From contig JAAFJZ010000202.1 in the NCBI GenBank assembly GCA_013298205.1, positions 1 through 5,418 on the forward strand: a DNA stretch of 5,418 nucleotides. Direction: 5' to 3'. This document shows, piece after piece, positions 1 to 5,384 of the stretch. Origin of the DNA: Cytophagales bacterium (GTDB lineage Bacteria > Bacteroidota > Bacteroidia > Cytophagales > UBA9547). The notes below the pieces were generated by a model. It was not told the origin of the DNA, ran no database searches, and saw only the letters and a list, made by a program, of their open reading frames with translations. The stretch's first letter is position 1; each line of letters begins with the position of its first letter. The position numbers were made by a program, and so were the translations under genes.

Positions 1-29
1 ATTACTTCTACTTCGAATTTGGTCTCCAT
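1..29 (-). CDS. Start of a gene cut by the window edge (nine codons visible)
   Basis: Reading leftward, an ATG at 29-27 opens a frame with no stop to the window edge and gives METKFEVEV. It begins 49 bp after the stop codon of the PII-type gene on the same strand, so the two are probably co-transcribed. Nine residues cannot identify a protein. From memory, the N-terminus is reminiscent of DabA (DUF2309) proteins, which often start with a short M-x-x-K-F segment and are sometimes encoded next to PII-type proteins and inorganic-carbon transporters; this is a guess to be tested on the flanking sequence. No ribosome binding site is visible, as is usual for Bacteroidota. It could also be a chance short frame. 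Confidence 0.45.
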
Positions 30-78
30 AAATTAGAATTTTGATTTAAGGTTGATTAAGGTTATTTATTTTTGTTGT

Positions 79-399
79 TTAATTTATTCTTTCGGCTTTT
101 TCCATGTCCCACATAAATATTTTTCCATCGCCTACTGTTCCCGTTTGTGCTGCTGTATTAATTGCCTTGAACACATCTAAAGCGTCTATTTCTGGCACTA
201 CAATTTCTACTACTCTAATCGGTATGATTCCAGAATCCATGACAGTGCGACCTCGATATGATATTTTTTGCTCTTTTGAAAATGAAATAGCATTTACATC
301 ATAATAAGTAAAAAACTCAACTCCTAAATTTTGTAAAGCATCCCTTACTTCCTCAAATTTAGAGGCTCGTATCATGGCTTTTATAAATTTCATTCCCAT
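79..399 (-). CDS. PII-family (GlnB/GlnK-like) signalling protein, atypical
   Basis: A 106-residue protein that aligns by eye along most of E. coli GlnB. It keeps the N-terminal beta-alpha start (MKFIKAMIRASKFEEVRDAL), the YRG of the T-loop (48-50), the EIVVPE strand (65-70) and the B-loop TGTVGDGKIF (86-95) that binds ATP/ADP phosphates. Family members are trimeric cytosolic sensors of ATP/ADP and often 2-oxoglutarate that bind transporters or enzymes through the T-loop. Here the T-loop is divergent: GlnB Gln39 corresponds to Ser41, the uridylylated Tyr51 to Val53, and Lys58 to about Ile61. The C-terminus ends at RIN where GlnB has RIRTGE, so Arg103 and the rest of the C-loop are missing. It is therefore PII-fold, but probably not a standard UMP-modified nitrogen sensor. 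Met1 (399) and Met3 (393) are both possible starts; Met3 gives the more typical N-terminus. The gene is divergent from the small gene plus SulP permease, which may be its partner. Confidence 0.9.
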   Translation of the reverse strand: MGMKFIKAMIRASKFEEVRDALQNLGVEFFTYYDVNAISFSKEQKISYRGRTVMDSGIIPIRVVEIVVPEIDALDVFKAINTAAQTGTVGDGKIFMWDMEKAERIN

Positions 400-462
400 A
401 TTATCATATTAAAATTTAACATTTATAAAAAATATAAAATTGGTAATAATTTTATATTTATG

Positions 463-491
463 CGAATGTATACCAAATTAGCTAAAAACAA
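463..491 (-). promoter_or_regulatory. Candidate promoter of the PII-type gene
   Basis: On the minus strand TTG (complement of 491-489), an 18-bp spacer and TACATTCG (complement of 470-463) match the Bacteroidota sigma pattern TTG-N(17-23)-TAnnTTTG with one mismatch in the -7 element. Transcription would begin near 455-457, leaving a leader of about 57 nt before the ATG at 399. The surrounding DNA is so AT-rich that chance matches are likely, but the final G of the -7 element lies in one of the few G+C-containing patches of this spacer. Confidence 0.35.
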
Positions 492-532
492 AAATTATTT
501 ATAATATTTAATTATTTTTATTATTTTTTGTT

Positions 533-578
533 AATAATATAAAAACAAGTGTTATTTTTAACATGTTTTTATATTATT
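533..578. repeat. Long near-perfect inverted repeat (hairpin)
   Basis: The left arm 533-547 pairs with 564-578 over 15 consecutive bases, then 548-549 (AG) bulges out, and 550-554 (TGTTA) pairs with 559-563 (TAACA) around a TTTT loop (555-558). That makes 20 base pairs with a single 2-nt bulge. The arms contain an A-tract and a matching T-tract, as in bidirectional intrinsic terminators, but the stem is nearly all A/T. It sits between two divergent genes where no transcript obviously needs to end, so a protein-binding site, a leader RNA structure or an insulator against antisense transcription are alternatives. Confidence 0.75.
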
Positions 579-678
579 GTGTAAAATATTAGAGTTATAT
601 TTAATTTTTTCACCATATATTAAAGTAATTTATTTAGTAAATATTATAATTATTTCAATATATTAAGAAAAAAATGTT

Positions 679-1032
679 ATGAAAAATATTGTTCATCATG
701 CTATAATTGTTACTTCAAGAAATTTAATTCGCTTAAACTCAATTAGAGAAAAATGTGTGGATTTAATGAATTCAAAAATATCATCCAAACAAGCAGCTTC
801 AATGATAAGTGCTACATTACCAAGTATTTCGAATCAATTTCAAAGCTTTATTATCATTCCAGACGGGAGCAAAGAAAACTATGATATTTCTGATGAAGCA
901 GATAATGCAAGGTCTAATGTCGTGGAGTTTCTAAATGGACTAGATAATTCTGATTCTGATACCGCAATTCGATTTGTAGAGGTTAGTTATGGTACAGATA
1001 CTAACCACGCAAATGTTTTAAATCATAATTAA
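679..1032 (+). CDS. Small conserved-looking hypothetical protein, coupled to the SulP gene
   Basis: A 117-residue soluble protein with no signal peptide or membrane segment. Visible landmarks are an N-terminal strand HHAIIVTS (6-13), a central block FIIIPDGSKENYDISDEAD (57-75) followed by an Arg at 78, and a strand FVEVSYG near the end (99-105). From memory, small uncharacterised bacterial and phage proteins share the layout HHAIxVTS, then xPDGSKEGWxxSDEGDxxR, then WVEVxYGDD; I know no assigned function for them. The ATG at 679 is preceded by an A-rich leader with AAGAAA at 665-670; another ATG at 674 runs straight into a stop and is not used. The stop codon is 9 bp before the SulP start, implying co-transcription and a role connected with that permease. 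The protein is acidic in its second half, and lysine/arginine are mainly in the first third. Function unknown. Confidence 0.8.
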   Translation: MKNIVHHAIIVTSRNLIRLNSIREKCVDLMNSKISSKQAASMISATLPSISNQFQSFIIIPDGSKENYDISDEADNARSNVVEFLNGLDNSDSDTAIRFVEVSYGTDTNHANVLNHN

Positions 1033-1041
1033 CACAGTTAA

Positions 1042-3249
1042 ATGAATTTATTTAGTAAAAAATTAACGCAAAATATTCCTCAAGATGCTCAAGCTGGCTT
1101 TTCAGTAGCGCTTGTAGCTTTACCAATGTGCCTCTCAATTTCACTAGCAAGTGGTTTTCCTACAGGTGCAGGACTCATTTCTTCTATTATTGGTGGGCTT
1201 ATTATAAGTTTCATTGCAGGTTCTTTTTTAGGTATCAAAGGTGCACCAGCTGGTCTTTCGGCTATAGCATTTGCCGCTGTGTACGAATTGGGAACTGGAG
1301 ATACTTGGGTAGGGTATAGGCTTACTTTGGCTTGTATTGTAATAGCTGGGCTTATTCAAGTCGGTTTAGGGTTAATAAAAGCTGGAACTTTGGCAGATTT
1401 TTTTCCTGCTTCAGTTATACATGGCATGCTTTCGGCTTTGGGCTTAATGATAGCTCTTACACAAATTCCTGTTCTTTTAGGATCTAATGTTACCAATTAT
1501 AATGCATCTCAAATATTTTTTCATATACCTGAAATATTTGAAACTATTAATACCAAAGTAGCTATTTTAGGTGCACTTTGCTTATTTATGCTAATCTTAT
1601 TTGAAAGTTTAGAAACCAAATTATGGAAATATTTGCCAATACCGATTGTCATGTTACTTACATCAGTGGTGTTTGTTATACTATTAGGTTTAGATAAGCA
1701 ACATACGTTTGATTGGGCAGGAAAAATAGAGCATAGACCTACTGAATTTATGATTAATATTCCCAAAAACTTTTTAGATACAGTTACATTTCCTGATTTT
1801 AGTAAACTATTTACTGCCGCTTCACTCAAATATATTTTATTATTTGTACTTATAGGAAGTGTAGAATCACTTTTAAGTGCAAAAGCGTTAGATAAAATCG
1901 ATAAAGATTTAAGACCTTCTGAAATGAGCAGAGATATAACTGCAGTAGGGATTGGTAATATTATTTCTGGTTTTTTGGGTGGTTTAGCTATGATTACTGC
2001 CATTAGGAGAAGTGTTGTTAATGTAAATGCGGGTGGAAAAACTCCTTGGGCCAACTTTTTTCACGCTATATTTTTACTGGTTTTCGTATTACTTCTTACC
2101 CCTTTTTTTAGCATCATAACCAAATCTGCTTTGGCAAGTTTGCTTATCTTTTCTGGTTTTAAATTGGTAACGCCCACCGTGTTATTTAAGTCTTATAAAA
2201 TAGGAAAAGAACAAGGACTTGTTTTTTTAATCACACTTTTGGGCGTTTTGTTTTTTGGCTTACTTCAAGGAATTTTTTTGGGAATTGCAGCAGAACTTGT
2301 AATTCATCTTTTTTTTGGTGCTACTTTTCGCTCGTTATTTAATCCAGATGTTAAAACACAACTAATAGAAGATAATACCTATTTAGTTCAGATAAATGGG
2401 TCAGCAATTTTCTCAAATTTTTTTCAAGTTAAAAAATCTTTACAGAAGTTGCCACCACTTTCAAACGTGGTTTTTGATCTTTCTAATGCGATCGTTGTAG
2501 ATCATACTTTTATGGAGCATATTTTCTTTTTTGAGACTTTGGTTAATAAAAATGGTGGGCAAATAGAGGTAAAAGGTCTAGATTATCATAAAAATTTTTC
2601 TGAGCATCCTTTGGCTTCTAAAAGAATTGTAAAAGATACAAATCTTTTATCTAGTAGGCAAGAAAGCATCAAATCGTTTGCCGAATCTAAAAATTATTCA
2701 TTTGATAATCGAAAATTAATGAATACCAATCACTTCAATTTATACAATTTCTCAAATAATTTTCATATCAAATATGAAGAAAATGTTTGTTTTGGATTTT
2801 TGGAGAACTCGGAATTTCACGTCTCAGATATTTGCATAACTTGGTTTGGAAAACAAGATAGAAGTGCTGTTTTGACTTGCTTAAGAGTGAATTTTAGAGA
2901 TTTTTTATGCCCTGATTTTATGATTGAAAAAGAAAATTATGGAGAAGCAATGATCGCTACCGCAAAAACTCATGATATTAACTTTATAGATTATCCTGCT
3001 TTTTCATATTATTATTTATTAAAAGGTCCAGATGAAGCAAAAGTACGACTACTTTTTGCAGACAACTTAATTCGGTTTTTTGAAGTCAACAAAGGATATT
3101 CTGCAGAATTAACTAATAATCAACTTTTTGTTTTGAGAAAACCAAGTGTTTTGAATAGCAACGAAATAGATGATTTATTGTCTTTTGCTCAACAATTGAT
3201 TGTGATTTTAAAGCAAAACGTAAAATATGAAATGGTAGTAAATGACTAA
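1042..3249 (+). CDS. SulP/SLC26-family anion permease with STAS domain and extra C-terminal region
   Basis: A 735-residue inner-membrane transporter. Residues about 12-430 are the SulP core of multiple membrane helices: TM1 with SVALVALPMCLSISLASGFP (21-40), the TM3 region GIKGAPAGLSAIAF (64-77), and the family block VGIGNIISGFLGGLAMITAI (302-321) followed by RRSVVNVNAGGKT (322-334). The WANFFH that follows (336-341) is a wording I associate with Bacteroidota SulP proteins. The usual Pro in the GGxP segment of TM10 is Ala315. Residues about 437-520 form a cytoplasmic STAS domain (VVFDLSNAIVVDHTFMEHI, 476-494). After a linker, residues about 560-735 form an additional soluble region beyond the normal family length. 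SulP proteins carry sulfate, bicarbonate, dicarboxylates or other anions, usually with Na+ or H+; the substrate cannot be read here. Bicarbonate is a reasonable guess given the divergent PII-type gene. The stop overlaps that of the convergent nuclease-family gene. Confidence 0.93.
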   Translation: MNLFSKKLTQNIPQDAQAGFSVALVALPMCLSISLASGFPTGAGLISSIIGGLIISFIAGSFLGIKGAPAGLSAIAFAAVYELGTGDTWVGYRLTLACIVIAGLIQVGLGLIKAGTLADFFPASVIHGMLSALGLMIALTQIPVLLGSNVTNYNASQIFFHIPEIFETINTKVAILGALCLFMLILFESLETKLWKYLPIPIVMLLTSVVFVILLGLDKQHTFDWAGKIEHRPTEFMINIPKNFLDTVTFPDFSKLFTAASLKYILLFVLIGSVESLLSAKALDKIDKDLRPSEMSRDITAVGIGNIISGFLGGLAMITAIRRSVVNVNAGGKTPWANFFHAIFLLVFVLLLTPFFSIITKSALASLLIFSGFKLVTPTVLFKSYKIGKEQGLVFLITLLGVLFFGLLQGIFLGIAAELVIHLFFGATFRSLFNPDVKTQLIEDNTYLVQINGSAIFSNFFQVKKSLQKLPPLSNVVFDLSNAIVVDHTFMEHIFFFETLVNKNGGQIEVKGLDYHKNFSEHPLASKRIVKDTNLLSSRQESIKSFAESKNYSFDNRKLMNTNHFNLYNFSNNFHIKYEENVCFGFLENSEFHVSDICITWFGKQDRSAVLTCLRVNFRDFLCPDFMIEKENYGEAMIATAKTHDINFIDYPAFSYYYLLKGPDEAKVRLLFADNLIRFFEVNKGYSAELTNNQLFVLRKPSVLNSNEIDDLLSFAQQLIVILKQNVKYEMVVND

Positions 3250-4196
3250 ATCTTATTTTTAAGCTTTTGCATTAAATCTTCTATAAGCTTATCCTTTTCT
3301 TCTATAGCTTTATCTTTGTCTTCTATAGTTTTATCTTTGTCTTTTAAAGCTTTTTCTTTGTCTCTCAAGACTTTTTTGCTTTCCTTTATTACATCCATTA
3401 ATTCTTTTTCCTTGTCTTCAAATGCCGCATTAATCGTGCGCCAAGCTTCTTGCTCTATTTCGATTTTCCTTCTCTCTTCAGGATTTGAACCACTGACATA
3501 CAAAATAGATGTGGCTAGTTTCACCTCTTCATTATCTATGGTATGCTTATATTCCTTGGTTATCTTTTTGTCATCTATAAAATTTTGTTGCTCAAAAATA
3601 CTTAACAGTTTATCCAGTTTCGTTTGGTATCTATCTGTTATTCTTTCTACTTGCACAATATAGCTATCGTGGGTAAGCTTTTCTATAAAATCATTATTTG
3701 AGTCTACTATTTTCTTGTTTACCATATCCTTGTACTTTCTTTCAACTTTTATGCAAGGATATTCTAAATCAGGCAGTTTATACCCCAAAATATAAATCGT
3801 AGTGATAGGTAAAATTACCCTAACATCATTTATCTTATCTTCTTTTTTGTATTGTTCGGCTAGATAATTGCGAAAACGCATCAAATCAATGTGGTTTTTT
3901 GCTTTTTGAATTTCTATTAATACTTTTTTGAGCTCGCCAGCTTCGGTTTTAATGGTAGCAATAAAATCTAGGCGATAAACCCAAATATTAAACCTTTTTC
4001 TAATTCGTTCTTCTATTATCTCAATAGCTTTAGGATCATTTTCCTCAAACTCTCCTTTGTAAGTGTATTCTTGGGGCATCACTTCTACACTTTCTATAGT
4101 TTCCTCCAAAAGAGTGCCAATAAAAAATTTGGCTACTCTCTCGTTTTCCATCATCTTTTTAAAAACGACATCATAAATCGGGTTCGCTATAATCAT
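3246..4196 (-). CDS. Rpn/PD-(D/E)xK nuclease family protein ('PDDEXK family transposase') with coiled-coil tail
   Basis: A 316-residue cytosolic protein. The N-terminus NPIYDVVFKKMMENERVAKF (5-24) is the hallmark opening of the Rpn / PDDEXK_2 family. The nuclease core follows: YRLDFIA with Asp77, then LIEIQKAK with Glu95, Gln97 and Lys98, the ExQ-K variant of the PD-(D/E)xK active site, so catalysis looks intact. A helical middle region (about 100-250) is followed by a highly charged coiled coil (about 254-314) built from KDKxIE(D/E) heptads. Family members are annotated as recombination-promoting nucleases or putative transposases; related Rpn proteins have been linked to RecA-independent recombination and, more recently, phage defence. 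No terminal inverted repeats or second transposase gene are seen, so autonomous mobility is unsupported. It reads leftward and its TAG stop overlaps the SulP TAA stop. A 10-bp inverted repeat lies directly before the ATG. Length is about normal for Bacteroidota copies. Confidence 0.88.
   Translation of the reverse strand: MIIANPIYDVVFKKMMENERVAKFFIGTLLEETIESVEVMPQEYTYKGEFEENDPKAIEIIEERIRKRFNIWVYRLDFIATIKTEAGELKKVLIEIQKAKNHIDLMRFRNYLAEQYKKEDKINDVRVILPITTIYILGYKLPDLEYPCIKVERKYKDMVNKKIVDSNNDFIEKLTHDSYIVQVERITDRYQTKLDKLLSIFEQQNFIDDKKITKEYKHTIDNEEVKLATSILYVSGSNPEERRKIEIEQEAWRTINAAFEDKEKELMDVIKESKKVLRDKEKALKDKDKTIEDKDKAIEEKDKLIEDLMQKLKNKI
3277..3360 (-). repeat. Four tandem 21-bp repeats encoding coiled-coil heptads
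   Basis: Four consecutive 21-bp units start at 3277, 3298, 3319 and 3340. The two central units differ at a single base, the outer ones at several, and a fifth degenerate unit may follow at 3361-3381. Being seven codons long, each unit encodes one heptad of the nuclease-family protein's tail (KDKTIED, KDKAIEE, KDKLIED), so copy-number change would lengthen or shorten the coiled coil without breaking the frame. Confidence 0.85.
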
Positions 4197-4197
4197 A

Positions 4198-4228
4198 AGA
4201 TTTTTTTGTAAATATATAAAAAAAATCT
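4198..4228 (-). repeat. 10-bp inverted repeat directly upstream of the nuclease-family start codon
   Basis: The arms AGATTTTTTT (4198-4207) and AAAAAAATCT (4219-4228) are perfect complements separated by 11 nt. The inner edge lies 1 bp before the ATG at 4196-4194. In the minus-strand transcript it would form a weak A/U stem covering the ribosome-binding region, or it may be an operator. Poly-A and poly-T make up most of the arms, which lowers its significance. Confidence 0.45.
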
Positions 4229-4248
4229 AAGTTGTAAAGGAGTTGGTT

Positions 4249-4330
4249 TAAGTCTAAGTAACGCCTGTGGCTAAACTTAGACTAGATTTGGGGCTTGGCT
4301 ACCAAAAAAGATTGTCAGCGTAGCTGTAAA
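4249..4330. repeat. G+C-richer intergenic block with small hairpins, possibly a dispersed repeat
   Basis: Between the secreted-protein gene and the nuclease-family gene lies a segment of about 41% G+C, above its AT-rich surroundings. AGTCTAAGT (4251-4259) is the exact reverse complement of ACTTAGACT (4275-4283); inside, GCC (4263-4265) can pair with GGC (4269-4271). A second small palindrome CAGC-GTA-GCTG is at 4316-4326. Neither hairpin is followed by a T-run on either strand, so they are not classical intrinsic terminators. The make-up resembles dispersed intergenic repeats of Bacteroidota genomes, but only one copy is in view. Confidence 0.45.
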
Positions 4331-4352
4331 ATTTTTAATTCCTGATATGGTT

Positions 4353-5384
4353 TTATTTTGCAAATTTATATACATGGCTTGAAGTATTGTTGTGTAGTCT
4401 AATGAAATAAACACCTGATTTTAAATATTGTGTAGAAATATGGGTATATTGACTATTGTCCTCTAGAAAAGGGAGATTGAAATAAGTCCTGCCTAATACA
4501 TCTATAATCTGGTAATCAAATTTATCGAAATTAGGGCTTTTAAACAGCTTGATAGAAGTTTCATCAAAGGAAATTTCAACCTTTTCTTCTTTAAATCCTG
4601 ATTCTAATGCAGTTGTATTACATTGGTCTTCTATTTGAATACTTTTATCTTTGTAATAAATAAGACCATGGTTGCCGGCAGTAACAACTGCACCACCTAG
4701 AGGCGATCCTATAAAAGAACTATAATTATTTGCCGCTCCTATTTTTTCTGTAACACCAGTCTTATTTATTTGTAAGTGCAAGCCCCAACATTGAAAGTTA
4801 CAATTATAAGAAGTTGTATAATAGTCTGGACATAAAGATGTAGTTACCTGTCTTACTAAGTTTTCAGACCCAATAACAGTTTGTTTTACGCTATCTATTA
4901 CATATTTAAAGTATTTGGCTTCACACTTTCCCAATTCAAAAGGATAATAAAAAGCCTCATTATCAAACACTTTTATCGTATCTCCTACTGATGCACCAAA
5001 ATCGAAGAGCAAATTAAACTTAGCTGAAAGACGGCTATAGAAATAAACCTTTTTGCCTTCTTGGTAAAAAAACTCGCTCTGCAAGTTTTCAAGTAATACA
5101 TTGTTTTTGAAAACTTTTGCCGTAACCTTGCTAGAAGTAAAGTTTTTCACAACTGGCGGGTTATTTACACCTAATGTTCTTGCATTAGATTGGTCTATAG
5201 AACAATTAATAATTGTATCTTTTTCTACTTTAAATTGAGTGTAATTTTTACATTGTTCAGACATAGTACTAACCTGAACTAGCTGAATGTACCTCCACTC
5301 AGCTCCTTGGGGAAAGAATGGGATTTGGGCATAGGCAGTACCTACTATGAGTAAGAGAGCTATTAATAATTTATTTTTCATCAT
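4353..5384 (-). CDS. Secreted protein with signal peptide and T9SS type A C-terminal sorting domain
   Basis: A 343-residue protein of unknown function. Residues 1-19 form a Sec signal peptide (basic MMKNK, hydrophobic LLIALLLIVG, cleavage after AYA before Gln20). The mature body (20-265) starts with FPQGAEWRYI and has a beta-rich look, with FDFGASVGDTIKVF (127-140) and IGAANNYSSFIGSPLGG (215-231), a layout shared by many uncharacterised Bacteroidota secreted proteins. It has seven cysteines (45, 61, 154, 185, 195, 199, 255), some probably in disulfides. Residues about 270-343 are the sorting domain: YQIIDVLGRTYF (281-292), LKSGVYFIRL (321-330) and the terminal YKFAK. In this family the domain directs passage through the type IX secretion system and is then removed, leaving the protein on the surface or released. 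Two ATGs in tandem (5384 and 5381) could start it; the first is used here. Only 34 bp of upstream sequence are in the window, with no clear promoter. Confidence 0.9.
   Translation of the reverse strand: MMKNKLLIALLLIVGTAYAQIPFFPQGAEWRYIQLVQVSTMSEQCKNYTQFKVEKDTIINCSIDQSNARTLGVNNPPVVKNFTSSKVTAKVFKNNVLLENLQSEFFYQEGKKVYFYSRLSAKFNLLFDFGASVGDTIKVFDNEAFYYPFELGKCEAKYFKYVIDSVKQTVIGSENLVRQVTTSLCPDYYTTSYNCNFQCWGLHLQINKTGVTEKIGAANNYSSFIGSPLGGAVVTAGNHGLIYYKDKSIQIEDQCNTTALESGFKEEKVEISFDETSIKLFKSPNFDKFDYQIIDVLGRTYFNLPFLEDNSQYTHISTQYLKSGVYFIRLHNNTSSHVYKFAK

Larger units (their letters stand above)
400..678. other. Divergent intergenic spacer, extremely AT-rich
   Basis: This 279-bp stretch separates the 5' ends of the PII-type gene (leftward) and the small-protein/SulP unit (rightward), so promoters for both should lie here. 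Counting by eye gives about 31 G or C bases, roughly 11% G+C, well below the genes around it. I see no coding frame worth reporting. Contents that stand out are the PII promoter candidate (463-491), a 6-bp inverted repeat TTGGTA/TACCAA (440-445 and 471-476) around it, and the long inverted repeat at 533-578. No convincing plus-strand promoter could be chosen. Confidence 0.85.

Noticed and set aside
104..304. 66-codon open frame on the plus strand
   Set aside because: It lies wholly antisense to the conserved PII-family gene and has no recognisable content.
533..578. Reading the long inverted repeat as a normal intrinsic terminator
   Set aside because: The stem is almost entirely A/T and it lies between two gene starts rather than after a gene end, so it is reported as an inverted repeat of unknown role.
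577..609. Possible plus-strand promoter, TTG at 577-579 and TAATTTTT at 602-609, for the small-protein/SulP unit
   Set aside because: Spacing (22 bp) is acceptable but the -7 element lacks the conserved final G, and in DNA this AT-rich such matches are expected by chance.
1521..2054. 177-codon open frame on the minus strand inside the SulP gene
   Set aside because: It is fully antisense to the conserved SulP membrane core, matches no family I know, and is explained as a shadow of that gene's codon use.
3316..3663. 115-codon open frame on the plus strand
   Set aside because: It is antisense to the nuclease-family gene; its Ser/Leu-rich text is the complement of the Lys/Glu-rich coiled coil.
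3246..4196. Complete insertion sequence or transposon around the nuclease-family gene
   Set aside because: No terminal inverted repeats or target-site duplications were found flanking the gene; the 'transposase' name of the family does not establish mobility here.
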